A stretch of DNA of 64,000 nucleotides from the NCBI GenBank assembly GCA_004193555.1, contig RPGP01000040.1:563127-627126 (forward strand). The letters run 5' to 3'. Of the stretch, positions 10,597 through 20,762 are shown piece by piece. The notes under the pieces are model-generated. The model saw nothing but the letters and a program-made list of their open reading frames with translations. It did no database searches and was not told the origin of the DNA. A program made the translations under genes and the position numbers. Source of the stretch: Desulfobacteraceae bacterium Eth-SRB1. GTDB lineage: Bacteria > Desulfobacterota > Desulfobacteria > Desulfobacterales > ETH-SRB1. Numbering within the stretch: position 1 is the first letter of the stretch; each line of letters starts with the position of its first letter.

Positions 10597-10923
10597 TTGC
10601 TTAATCTCGGCAAAGATCAAAGCAATAACTTTAATGCTCAAGTCTTTGCAACCACAGCCAGTTTTCTGAGGCATAACATTTTGAGTTTCTTAAACGAGAC
10701 GGAAAACTACAGCACTCTGGGTAGTCTATTTGAACATTTAACTGACGATTCTGCCGTTATTACTTATGCACATAGGCTTTGGGATTTCTTTCAAGGTCTT
10801 TTCCGAGTCAGTTTTTCAAAGATCTTTCAACTTTTCAAAATTGAGGACGATTTTCAGTCCTATGTTGACGCACTTAGTGAGGCATTAACTGGTTTTATAC
10901 CGTTTCAGGGGTGCGAAACTTGA
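10597..10923 (+). pseudogene. C-terminal fragment of IS4-like transposase
   Basis: FATTASFLRHNILSFLNETENYSTLGSLFEHLTDDSAVITYAHRLWDFFQGLF; ends at the right terminal IR. Confidence 0.65.
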
Positions 10924-10989
10924 GTATTAAGCTATAAAGCAACATAATGTCCCTTATACGCAACTGCTACGTTATAAAAAAGTGGGTTT

Positions 10990-11310
10990 TTATAAAACTA
11001 TCGTTGTTCCAGTTTCCAGAATTTCGCGAACAAGAGGATCATCGGCTGTAAAATCCTCCGGTCTAAACGGAATAGGCGACAAATCACTACTGATAGAAAG
11101 AGTAATGCGTCTGATTTTATTACGATCACGCATGCGCACGCCATCAAATGCATCTGATACTAATGCAATATCAATGTCACTCCACTCATGGGACAGCCCT
11201 TTGGAATAGCTACCGAACATTACAGCACGCTGTATATGTATTTTGTTTTTTCCCAATTCTTTTATATATTGATTTATGATTCTTCGGATTTCAGCAGGGA
11301 TTTGATCCAT
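10990..11310 (-). CDS. Minimal nucleotidyltransferase (MNT) of a HEPN/MNT toxin-antitoxin pair
   Basis: IQRAVMFGSYSKGLSHEWSDIDIALVSDAF: GSxxxG...SDID signature. Confidence 0.9.
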   Translation of the reverse strand: MDQIPAEIRRIINQYIKELGKNKIHIQRAVMFGSYSKGLSHEWSDIDIALVSDAFDGVRMRDRNKIRRITLSISSDLSPIPFRPEDFTADDPLVREILETGTTIVL

Positions 11311-11678
11311 TTGTACTGTTCCTTAATCTTGTTAAAATATTTTTCAGCATATTCTTTTGTGCAAAGTTTGTAGAATTCCTGCTTATATTCAGGATATCTT
11401 GTTTCTATATTAAAATCATTAACTTCATCAAAAAATATTTTCTGTTCGATATTCAATGGAATAGTTGTTTTTTCTGCCAATTTAACCAAATTATGTATCT
11501 TTGGTGGCAAGCGATTGTCATTATCCTTCACATAATGCGCTTTTAATGCTTTTTCCAAAACTATATGTCCTAAAAATAAACACCAGTCGAACTTTCCGGC
11601 AACGAATAGACTTTCAGCCGCATCTAAATCATGATCGGCGCTGTTAAGCCAATATTTTATATGTTCATCTATTTTCAT
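11274..11678 (-). CDS. HEPN domain protein, partner of MNT
   Basis: MKIDEHIKYWLNSADHDLDAAESLFVAGKFDWCLFLGHIVLEKALKAHYV...ETRYPEYK; overlaps the MNT gene. The ORF track start is 11699; ATG at 11678 preferred. Confidence 0.88.
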   Translation of the reverse strand: MKIDEHIKYWLNSADHDLDAAESLFVAGKFDWCLFLGHIVLEKALKAHYVKDNDNRLPPKIHNLVKLAEKTTIPLNIEQKIFFDEVNDFNIETRYPEYKQEFYKLCTKEYAEKYFNKIKEQYKWIKSLLKSEES

Positions 11679-11807
11679 AATGCATATGCATATCACCATT
11701 GGTTTTCAAGGACAAGGAAAACTTCAGGAGAGGGAAAGTGTCAATGGACAATAATTTTGACCCACTACCGGACAATAAAACTGACCCACCCCCTGCACTT
11801 AGTTTAA

Positions 11808-12526
11808 ATTGATTTTTTGTTTGAGCCGATAGCTTTCTCCACCCATCATAAAAATATGTGAATGATGGATAATGCGGTCTACAATCGGAACAGCCACATT
11901 GTCATCAAAGAAAAAGTCACCCCAGTTCGTAAAGTCCTTGTTTGTGGGTGATAATAATAGAGCGATATTCATACAAAGCATTTATCAGCTGGAAATTAAA
12001 CATGCTGTTTGTTCATCAAAAGAGCGAATATCCCCAGCTCATCGAATTACAAAGGTATCGAGCTTTGATATTGTATTGATTTTCTTTTTCAATTTCTCCT
12101 TTTGTCTCAGCAAGATCAAACATCTCAATAGAAGTTCAAGGGCTGTAGTAAGCAGACCTTATCCGGCATGAACCGATTTATAATGATACCGATAGCCCGA
12201 TGAGTTTTGCCAAACACCTGGAATTGATAAAACGATATTTCACGGTTGTCGATATAAAATCAAACAGCCGATTGATCTGATTTTGTAATGGTAGTCTGAG
12301 ATACAAAATCAATTCTTCAATCTGTTTTTAACAGGAAGCAGCGTTTCATGGTAGGATTAAATCTGTTTTATCCCTTTATAGCTCATGAAACTGGCATATC
12401 GAAAGCAAACTGCAGATACGAGGTTTTCGTTATCTTCAGCCTGGCTAACCAGCATTTCAAGAACTCTGCGATGGAGTTAAAACGCAAAGAGTTATATTTG
12501 TTTAGCGACTGTTTCAAATGTATTCA
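11808..12526 (-). pseudogene. istB: IstB ATPase remnant with in-frame stops and frameshifts
   Basis: Start region reads MNTFETVAKQI*LFAF*LHRRVLEMLVSQAEDNE; C-terminal part TNKDFTNWGDFFFDDNVAVPIVDRIIHHSHIFMMGGESYRLKQK is IstB-like. Confidence 0.8.
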
Positions 12527-12599
12527 TGCTGTAACCTCCTTGTTGTGATGTCCTGATAATATCGATACTATACTATATCTGCTTAAAGCATCGGGCGAA

Positions 12600-14019
12600 G
12601 GTTCTTGATTGTCCGGCCGGAAGGGCATATATTCCTTGTAAAAGCCTCAAGATAGTCTCTTGAACGTAGCATAGGGCAGTCCTCTCAAGCCAACTTAAAG
12701 GATTATTGATATCCTGTTGTCAGAATGCTGTTTTTACCATGATTTTTTGATTAATCCTGCGACCTGATCTCTGCCAGATTTTTGGGGAGATGATGCGCTA
12801 AAATAGTACAAAGCAGCTCATTTCCAGCAGCACCAATACACCGGCTATATCATAACTTCAAAATCCTTATGCGTTTTATTGATCACGATAATGGTTTGTG
12901 TTTTTATGATATACCTTCACCCTCCACCAAATATCATTAGCAGCAAATTATATCGGTTCAGGCTTGTAAATTATCAGTTTACTGCCGTCCTGGCATATAT
13001 CATAACAGTTGATGGCTTGTTATATCGCATGGGAACCGGTATTTGTTTGACACGTATGATAATAGAAGTGTTTATCCATTCCGCTTCTCGCCAGCCAACA
13101 TCCAGCATCAATGTCTCAACATAGGTAAAGGCTTCATTTTTGACTGTTCAACAAGAGAATAAAAAGTTCTTTTGGCTTCAACTGTTGTGCGTAGTACCTT
13201 GTTTTAACCATCCGCGGCAAAGTCTGTGTTGAGCTGATCAGAATCAAATATTATTACGCCATGAAAAATCGTTCTTCATGGCCACGGATCGGCACTTGCT
13301 TGCTTTCAGGTCATACTTCACATACCCGTATATCTGGCGGGCCGCAGAAGCATATTGACCAAACCACTTTCATTGAACCAGACCTCCCCGGAGCTTTCTT
13401 AGCGAGGTTGCAACAGCTTGTCTGGTCATAGACGCATTCTTCACAAACACCGTCAAAGTATCTAAAGGCCTCATCATGCGTCCACTGATACGACATTTCT
13501 GTATTGGCCGATTAGAGGCCCACCCAACATACATTTGTCGTGAAGAGGAACAAAATACCAAAGTAGACGGTGACAGAATTTATCGCCAGCAGGAACATTC
13601 TGATTTCTCAGGACATCACCTGGCGCTGAACTCCTGGAACCATCTATAACAGGTTCATAATGGCGTCACGTTCTGCTACGGCTATAGTTTGCCTGATTCT
13701 GTTTACGTAGCGCCTTACAGACCTGTTAGGGTGGATTAAAACTTATCCCCTTGGCTGGTTTCTCTTGATTTTAACGGCAACCCGAATGAATTTTTCATAT
13801 TTTCAAGCAAGAGATAATGTAATTCTTTATGATATTTATCGAGTTCTTTTCGTCCGCTCCTGTTTTAAGATATCTGCAGATCTCTGCTTCCTCATTGTTT
13901 GCAGGTATCTTCCGGATTATTTCCCTCGATACCTGAAGTTCATTGCTTAATGGCGGATAGAATACCCGCGCCATCATCATAAACAATTTAATCTTATGAA
14001 TCACATTCCACCTCTTCAT
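12600..14019 (-). pseudogene. istA: IstA transposase remnant (boundaries approximate)
   Basis: N-terminal ORF MKRWNVIHKIKLFMMMARVFYPPLSNELQVSREIIRKIPANNEEAEICRYLK looks like a decayed IstA HTH; no intact ORF follows. Confidence 0.6.
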
Positions 14020-14332
14020 CTGTTCCTCCTTATTGAAAATAATGAGGAACTTTAAGCAACATATTAATTATAATACAAATACTTATTATGCTGCCTGTAA
14101 AAGTTAATTGTTTGAGGTGGGTCAGTTTTATTGTCCGCTACTGGGTCATTATAAATGACCGCTAACAGAAAGAAAGGGTTCAATGTTTAATGGAATCGGT
14201 TACACCCAGTTTAAACCTCTCCCTGTAACAGGGTTTTGCAAAAAGTAAGGCTTGCCCTACATTTCCGGCACTTAGTTTAATGTCCATATCAAATCGGTCA
14301 AAAATCATGATGCCACAACTTTTAAACGTTAC

Positions 14333-14451
14333 TTACCTTTTTACTGCAATCACCTCCAGTGAAGGACCCCAGAGAAGCTTTCCGCCAGAAATGAAATCTG
14401 TTAATTTTTCCACTACTTCAATTGATCTCAGAGCAAAACGCATAAAGTCAT
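14333..14451 (-). pseudogene. C-terminal methyltransferase fragment (third copy of the same tail)
   Basis: Minus-strand reading FALRSIEVVEKLTDFISGGKLLWGPSLEVIAVKR*; matches the tails of 7407 and 15364. Confidence 0.8.
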
Positions 14452-14643
14452 AACGTCCCGCTTTTACGTTCATTGTTTCAGATTTGTGCACGCCCTGCAC
14501 GAACGTCCCCCTCTCCCTTTAAAAGCAAAATTATAGTTGCGTTCCATACACCTATGTAAACGTATTAATCGTTTTAATTTTCATGTTGACTACCTGACTA
14601 TTTTGCATTAAATTAAATATATAATTATACGGAGGTAATACAC

Positions 14644-14937
14644 ATGACAACATATGAACGTTCGGAAATTATTGCCTCAGGCAAAGCGGTAAAGAAATTT
14701 GGCGGAATCCTGACCGATATAAAATCCGGTCGCTTAAAAAAAGCTCTTATTTCTCGAAATAACGTCCTTGAAGCCGTAATTCTGCCTGTAGAAGAATATG
14801 AACGGTTGGAGGAATCCGCCAACGTTTTGGAGCATATAAGTATTGCAAAGATTATCGCCCGAAGAGAAAAAGAGAAGCCCGATATATCATTGGAAGAAAT
14901 GCTCAAAGAGGAAGGTCTAAATCTGAATGAATTGTAA
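14644..14937 (+). CDS. Phd/YefM-type antitoxin
   Basis: SGKAVKKFGGILTDIKSGRLKKALISRNNVLEAVILPVEEYERLEE; overlaps the RelE-like ORF. Confidence 0.8.
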   Translation: MTTYERSEIIASGKAVKKFGGILTDIKSGRLKKALISRNNVLEAVILPVEEYERLEESANVLEHISIAKIIARREKEKPDISLEEMLKEEGLNLNEL

Positions 14938-15230
14938 TGTGCGACTTATTCCTTCAGCCCATAAAGACTTCAATAAACTGGATGGTAGAGAAAAGCTTGT
15001 AGTTGCAAAAAAATTGAAAAAACTTTCTTCCAATCCTTTTTTAGGAGAAAAATTGGGCAAACGTGCCGGGATAGACCTTATAGGATATTTCAAGCTTTAT
15101 GCCGACAAAAAACGTCTTAGAATCGTATAGATGCATTGGAGACCCCATGGATCTTGAAATTATTGCTATCGGTCCCAGGGAAGGGCTTGCGGTTTATCGA
15201 AAAGCTGAAAAAAGAAGGGGTGAGAAATAA
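14927..15230 (+). pseudogene. RelE/ParE-like toxin split by a 1-nt frameshift
   Basis: ORF 14927-15130 ends ...GYFKLYADKKRLRIV*; the -1 frame continues YRCIGDPMDLEIIAIGPREGLAVYRKAEKRRGEK* (15126-15230), the expected RelE C-terminal strand. Confidence 0.8.
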
Positions 15231-15363
15231 CATTTCAGGTAGCGGACTATTTTTCCTGATTTTTATGATATCTCTTCCAGCCAAAAGCCAGGTTTATGCG
15301 AAAACAACTTGATTTTTGGCTGCTTTCCCTCAGCCATTTCTTAGGGGTGCTTCCATGATTTTT

Positions 15364-16203
15364 CTACTTTTTTCTTGCAATCACCTCCAGTGAAGGACCC
15401 CAGAGAAGCCTTCCACCGGAAACTAAATCTGTTAATTTTTCCACCACTTCAATTACTCTTGTAACAAAACCAAAAACAGGAAAGGAGCTGATCAAACTTT
15501 CCCCGGAAAGGCTCGCATTACAGACCTTAATATCCGCAAAACCATGATCGGACAAGAGTTTTCTTGCAAATGCCGGTGTAAAGGAAAATTCGTGAAAGAC
15601 CAGAAACCTGCGGGACAGATCGGCCAGTCCGAATTTTAAAGCCAGGCGATAAATCCGGGTATGCAACAACCCGTTCGGAAAACGGAAATAAACAATACCT
15701 CCTGGTTTAAGTAAATTAACAGCTCTCTTAACTTCTTCCCAGGGCTCAGCCGAATGATCAAGAACATTAATAAGAGTAATTACATCAAATTTATCATCTT
15801 CATCGTATTCTTGAAAAGCACCATTATAAATATCAAGTCCATATTGAGCTCGAGCCACTTCAACCGATTGTATTGAAGGTTCAATTCCCTTTACCTTCCA
15901 TCCTCTTTTTCGGGCAGCTACCAGAAAAAACCCACAGCCGGTGCCAACATCTAATAACCTGCCTGTATCCCCCCTTTTTCCTATCAAATCTAAAATCTTG
16001 CCAAACAATCTATCTCTTTTCCCACCCATCTGATCAGCAGAATATCTCTCAAAGTAATCATTACTATAATGGGCCACGACCTTATCATAGGAATCAGGGT
16101 TTTTCTTATAGATGAGATCACACCCCGAACACCGGTTATAAGTTCTTGAAGAAATCTTAAAATAGAAATTTCCGGGGGCTTTGCAGTATGGACAATTTTT
16201 CAT
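15364..16203 (-). CDS. Class I SAM methyltransferase with N-terminal zinc-finger-like motif
   Basis: MKNCPYCKAPGNFYFKISSRTYNRCSGCDLIYK; LLDVGTGCGFFLVAARKRGWKVKGIEPS. Confidence 0.9.
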   Translation of the reverse strand: MKNCPYCKAPGNFYFKISSRTYNRCSGCDLIYKKNPDSYDKVVAHYSNDYFERYSADQMGGKRDRLFGKILDLIGKRGDTGRLLDVGTGCGFFLVAARKRGWKVKGIEPSIQSVEVARAQYGLDIYNGAFQEYDEDDKFDVITLINVLDHSAEPWEEVKRAVNLLKPGGIVYFRFPNGLLHTRIYRLALKFGLADLSRRFLVFHEFSFTPAFARKLLSDHGFADIKVCNASLSGESLISSFPVFGFVTRVIEVVEKLTDLVSGGRLLWGPSLEVIARKK

Positions 16204-16242
16204 CTTAATTGGCTTTCAGGAAAGACAAATAGACCTTTTCAC

Positions 16243-17337
16243 CTAATTTCTTCTTAAAATAATCTTGATTAATTGCATCAAGCTGAGATTGTCCGCGCAA
16301 TGACAACAATTGACACACACAGGGAATAAATGCCTGGAGAGTTTTCTCCTGAGAGTTTCGTACCTTTCCCCACGCCATATATTCGATAACCTCTCATTTC
16401 TTATGTTACCGACAATGTAACTGTCGAGGTTAGTGCATGGAAAAATATTGCCGTAAGGATCTATCATCATAAAGTTTCTAGTGATGTAACACTTCTTAAT
16501 GGGCATCCGACCATATTTAAAATCTTCATCATTAAAAGAGGATAATAATTTTGTATAAAAAGTTACTGGTAACAGGACAAGTTCTTCTCTAATCTGATGG
16601 ATATCTTTTTCGGAAAACCTGAGCGTTTTATTATGGGGCAAATACCGTCTTGAGCCAATCGCTTCACCGTCCAAAGAAGTCTGTTCGACAGCTTGCTCAT
16701 AGCTCTCTGAATAGGGCTGAAAGGAAAAGTTCACCCCCAATTTTTGGCACAAAGTGCTCAGCCGGGAGATATCACCAATATTCTCCTTTAGAATGGTCAT
16801 GTGTATGTCAATCTCTGGTTTCTTTGCTCCCAAGCTCCTGCGCTTTTCTACGATATCGGATAGGGCTCTGATTGCTTTGTCAAAACTCGCCGGCACACCT
16901 CTTATTGAATCATGGACAGGACCGATACCATCTATTGAGACAATGATCTTATCAATCCGATTGCTAAAAATTTTTTCTATATCAGCATCTCTGATCAGAG
17001 TGCCGTTGGTAAAAACATTACAGATCAAGCCCTGACTCTTAGCAGCTTTTACTATCTCAAAGAAATCCTTTCTTATAAAGGGTTCTCCCCCCGCCAGGGT
17101 CACCAAACTGACTCCCACATCCTTCATCTGACCGAATAGGTCGAGATATTCTTCAGAGGTCAATTCCTTCAACTTAGGATCTACCCCTTTGACCCAGACA
17201 CCACACATTTTACATCTTAGATTACAACGATGGGTCAACTCCAGGTTAACCTCCCTTGGCTGCAAAGAATAGTAACTGATTTCTTTTTGAAAAACTGTTT
17301 TGAACCGCCTCAGATTCTTTTTTATCGTATTGATCAT
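16243..17337 (-). CDS. Radical SAM/SPASM domain protein in the polysaccharide locus
   Basis: LELTHRCNLRCKMCGVW (CxxxCxxC), LAGGEPFIRKD, SPASM-like Cys at KKCYITRNFMMIDPYGNIFPCTN...CVNCCHC. Confidence 0.9.
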   Translation of the reverse strand: MINTIKKNLRRFKTVFQKEISYYSLQPREVNLELTHRCNLRCKMCGVWVKGVDPKLKELTSEEYLDLFGQMKDVGVSLVTLAGGEPFIRKDFFEIVKAAKSQGLICNVFTNGTLIRDADIEKIFSNRIDKIIVSIDGIGPVHDSIRGVPASFDKAIRALSDIVEKRRSLGAKKPEIDIHMTILKENIGDISRLSTLCQKLGVNFSFQPYSESYEQAVEQTSLDGEAIGSRRYLPHNKTLRFSEKDIHQIREELVLLPVTFYTKLLSSFNDEDFKYGRMPIKKCYITRNFMMIDPYGNIFPCTNLDSYIVGNIRNERLSNIWRGERYETLRRKLSRHLFPVCVNCCHCADNLSLMQLIKIILRRN

Positions 17338-18197
17338 ATGCCACTCCTCCGGTCGCTATCAAACCATGGGTCACCAGATTTTCCACTGAGAATCCCATAA
17401 GCAAAACCCATCGCATAGCTGACTCTGGCTAAGAAATAGAAAAAATTACCGCAAACAATGGACTTTAATAGATATGTAAAGGAAGTTATGAGACGAAATT
17501 GAAGTGAGGTTCTGGCTCTAAAAGGGGTAGTATGATCTACAGAATCATGAAACGTCAGTTCTGGATAATGTTTCTGTACCCAAGAGGAACCCATACCATT
17601 CCGAAAAAACATCTCAAGCAACTTCCCCATTGTTTTTGGCATGGGATGATATCCCCAGGAATTAGGAGCTATTGCTATTTTATAACCTGCTTGTCGAATT
17701 CGATACCTCAGATCAGGATCTGTCCCCCTTATAAGACTCTCATTTTCCATACCCACTCTGAAATATAAATCTTTCCGTATAGCGATGCACATATGATCAA
17801 CTAAATCGCCCTCAGTTAGTTCATCATAGATAGGTGAAGTGGAACGGGGTATCTCTTTGGCGCACTTCCTTTGAAACCTGTTTGAATCCTCAGGGATCAA
17901 CTTAGATATTCCTAACAATCCAATAGTATCATCAGACTCTAAATATCTGACTAAATTTTCTATCACCTTTTCATGTCCGAGTGTCACATCATCGTCTATA
18001 GATATAAGAATTTCACCAATAGCCTTTTTTGCACCAGCATTTCTGGCCTTCCCGTTAGGCCTAACCTCTTTAATAACGATGATTTCTAAATCTTTGAATG
18101 TTTGATTCTTCAACTGACTTATCAACCGGGGAACATTACCATCTCTGTATCCATCAAGAGAAGGTATTATAACTGAAACTTTAGGTGCCATCATCAT
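17334..18197 (-). CDS. Glycosyltransferase family 2 protein
   Basis: KVSVIIPSLDGYRDGNVPRLISQLKNQTFKDLEIIVI...GEILISIDDDVTLG. Confidence 0.9.
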   Translation of the reverse strand: MMMAPKVSVIIPSLDGYRDGNVPRLISQLKNQTFKDLEIIVIKEVRPNGKARNAGAKKAIGEILISIDDDVTLGHEKVIENLVRYLESDDTIGLLGISKLIPEDSNRFQRKCAKEIPRSTSPIYDELTEGDLVDHMCIAIRKDLYFRVGMENESLIRGTDPDLRYRIRQAGYKIAIAPNSWGYHPMPKTMGKLLEMFFRNGMGSSWVQKHYPELTFHDSVDHTTPFRARTSLQFRLITSFTYLLKSIVCGNFFYFLARVSYAMGFAYGILSGKSGDPWFDSDRRSGI

Positions 18198-18259
18198 TCC
18201 TAAATCCTATCGATAGTAGCCCAAAATTTAATCTGCCCTTCATGATCGGTACCCGTCAG

Positions 18260-18976
18260 TTACGCATAGTTTTTGTTGAAAAGCGGTCGAAGATCGATGC
18301 GTCTCGTCGTGACTATTAATTCCGTACTAAACTGTTTCCTTTGATTCTCTTGGCTAGCACGGAAAAGGCGATGCATAAATCTATGAAACTCAATGTCTTC
18401 AAAATTACATAAACTAAGGAGTGACTCAAGATTTGAGATAGTGAAGCCATATTCGTGGCCTAAAGTTACATACATACTTGACATTGCACATGGCCCTTCC
18501 ATATTAGGGCATCTAATTAATAAGGTTCCTTTTCTTTTGAGCGCAAAATATAGGGCATCCACAATATAAAATAATGAGTGCTTTGGAATATGTTCTATCA
18601 CATGAGACATGCGGATAAAATCGTATTTTTCTGGCTGGTTAGCTAAGAAATTACCAATATTTGTTTTGATATCATGGAGGGCAACTATAGATGGCGACCA
18701 TTCTTTTATATGATTTTTTGAGTCTACCTGGAACTCTGCTCCGGAAATATTAGTATAGCCCAAAATTACACAAGTCGCCATAAACCAACCATTGCCAAAA
18801 CCGATGTCAAGAATTGCGGCATCTTTATCCGTGGGCAATAAAGTCTTATAGCATTGAACTGCATTAATCACTGAAGGATCATCTTTAATTTCTGACCAAT
18901 TAGGCCTTGCTTGCTTCGTTCCATGCCTCAAAGCCATTCGTCGATAAACTTCTGCAATAAAACGATTTGCTTCCAA
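18260..18976 (-). CDS. Class I SAM methyltransferase
   Basis: AILDIGFGNGWFMATCVILGY...YDFIRMSHVIEHIPKH. Confidence 0.85.
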   Translation of the reverse strand: MEANRFIAEVYRRMALRHGTKQARPNWSEIKDDPSVINAVQCYKTLLPTDKDAAILDIGFGNGWFMATCVILGYTNISGAEFQVDSKNHIKEWSPSIVALHDIKTNIGNFLANQPEKYDFIRMSHVIEHIPKHSLFYIVDALYFALKRKGTLLIRCPNMEGPCAMSSMYVTLGHEYGFTISNLESLLSLCNFEDIEFHRFMHRLFRASQENQRKQFSTELIVTTRRIDLRPLFNKNYA

Positions 18977-19083
18977 GTTCTTTCACCTCTACTGTCTTTC
19001 ATCCTATGTATTTAATATTAGCAAACACATGAAGCCCAATGTCCTCAGAATTACATGGGCTATCATGCTTGCCTTAAAAGAGT

Positions 19084-20502
19084 CTATTTCTTATATGCAT
19101 AGAACGTCACAACATTTCCATAGAAAGGTGGTGAAATCTTGTCTGTATCAAAAAGGCGGAGAAGATTCTCTTCTGTAAAATGTTCTGTCTCAAAATAAGG
19201 GCAACTCAGCCTCTCAACCTCAAAGAGTAGATCGGTTAATAGGTTGTAGAGGCCCAATGTGCTAAATAAGCTGATGTGTGTCTTATCGTGGTATAAGCGA
19301 AAGTTCTTACCAAACCTTTTAGCCAGGCCACATTCGAAATCCGGAGTCCCAACTATCAACTTACCGTAAGGTTTAAGGATACGCCTGGCCTCTGCCAGTT
19401 CCCCTACAGGATCTTTAATATGCTCAATTACATGGTAAAGCACTACTACATCAAAAAAATCCGGCTCATAATTCGCCTCTTTTAGTGTGCCGCAGAATAT
19501 CTCTCCATATTCCCTTGCCCTCTCAGCAGCAAAAGAACTAACGTCAACGCCATACTTTTCCCAATTATTATCTATAGCGGAGAGTAGAAATCCTAGGCCG
19601 CAGCCCACATCAAGGGCTCTTCCTGGCTTTAAGCTATTGATATAGTCTATCTCTTCCCTGCACTCCCTTATGCGTTTCTGCCGCTCCTTTATCTTGTCTC
19701 TTATTGCGCCATCAGGATCGACAACCCCACACCAATATTCTTCCTCATAATCGCCTCTTGCGCTACCTGTAAATCTTGCCTTGAAGTATCCTGTCTTATC
19801 GCTAAGTTGTCTGGATCTTAATAAAGACTCTATGATACGCCAATCATCTTCGGTATCTAAATGATAACTATCACGGACAGGTATCTTAACAAAACCTACC
19901 TCGCCTCCTAATCTGTTTTTCTCCTTAAGTAGCAACTCAATCTTAGTCGCCCAGCAGTTTCCCGTCTCTCTCATCCTTGGTTTCATCTTTTGCCGCATGG
20001 GACGATCTATCAACTGTTTCAGATTTTCAGGCCCATCTAAGAAGAAACCATAATCCTCGGTAGCGCAGCAGGCACTATCATATCCTTGCCCGGTTACCAT
20101 CTTTATGCAATTGTCAACATACTCAGGACGATTCAAAGGATTTGTCGGCTCAAGGGTAACTACAAGATTGAAGTCGTTACCATGCTCACTCAGCTGGTTA
20201 ATAACATAGATAAGGGTTTCTTCTGTCTTAGACAGATCGTGGCTTATCTCAGGGGGTCGTATCACTATTTCGATCTTATTTCCAAAAATACTCTTCGCCA
20301 GATCTGCGATATGCTCTTCATCTGTAGCTAAGACAAGACAATCTATAAGCTTGGACTTAAGACCGTTCATTATCTGATAATATATAAGGGGCTTGCCACA
20401 GACATCTCTTATATTCTTATTCTTCACCCCTTTTGATCCGCCTCTGGCAGGAACTACTGCCAATATCTTTGAATCCTCTCTACCAGATTTGTTTGTACTC
20501 AT
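19084..20502 (-). CDS. Fusion: CMP-nonulosonate (NeuA-like) cytidylyltransferase + SAM methyltransferase
   Basis: N-term ILAVVPARGGSKGVKNKNIRDVCGKPLIYYQI (NeuA motif); C-term RALDVGCGLGFLLSAIDNNWEKYGVDVSSFAAERA...VVLYHVIEHIKDP. Confidence 0.9.
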   Translation of the reverse strand: MSTNKSGREDSKILAVVPARGGSKGVKNKNIRDVCGKPLIYYQIMNGLKSKLIDCLVLATDEEHIADLAKSIFGNKIEIVIRPPEISHDLSKTEETLIYVINQLSEHGNDFNLVVTLEPTNPLNRPEYVDNCIKMVTGQGYDSACCATEDYGFFLDGPENLKQLIDRPMRQKMKPRMRETGNCWATKIELLLKEKNRLGGEVGFVKIPVRDSYHLDTEDDWRIIESLLRSRQLSDKTGYFKARFTGSARGDYEEEYWCGVVDPDGAIRDKIKERQKRIRECREEIDYINSLKPGRALDVGCGLGFLLSAIDNNWEKYGVDVSSFAAERAREYGEIFCGTLKEANYEPDFFDVVVLYHVIEHIKDPVGELAEARRILKPYGKLIVGTPDFECGLAKRFGKNFRLYHDKTHISLFSTLGLYNLLTDLLFEVERLSCPYFETEHFTEENLLRLFDTDKISPPFYGNVVTFYAYKK

Positions 20503-20762
20503 AATAAGAAATTACCTTATGCCTCAGCTATCCAAGTTCCCTTTTCTTCAACCGAGAAAAGTTATAGCAATGGCGACAGCGTTCGTTGCATGCTTCAGTG
20601 ACTTCAACATGGACAGTTATAGGGCTTGAAATATGCCAATACTCGCTCATATGGCCGTTGTCTCCTTTACCGATGTTATATACACAAGATTAGATCGTTA
20701 ATCCCTATTTCTCTCATTATTAGAACCGACATCTCTGCCTCTCCTTAAGTTTATGAATTATC

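Larger units (their letters stand above)
7864..10925 (+). mobile_element. IS4-like element disrupted by an IS66 element
   Basis: 19-bp perfect terminal inverted repeat ACTCAAGTTTCGCACCCCT (7864-7882) / AGGGGTGCGAAACTTGAGT (10907-10925); contains N- and C-terminal transposase fragments at 8008 and 10597. Family assignment (IS4-like) is by recalled resemblance only. Confidence 0.75.
11744..14164 (-). mobile_element. Degraded IS21-family element
   Basis: Inverted ends: left TGACCCACTACCGGACAATAAAACTGACCCACC (11758-11790) vs right GGTGGGTCAGTTTTATTGTCCGCTACTGGGTCA (14116-14148); istA/istB remnants inside on the minus strand. Confidence 0.85.

Noticed and set aside
12348-13561. Small ORFs within 12.3-13.6 kb as novel genes
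   Set aside because: They lie in decayed IS21 istA/istB sequence; several are antisense readings of istB.
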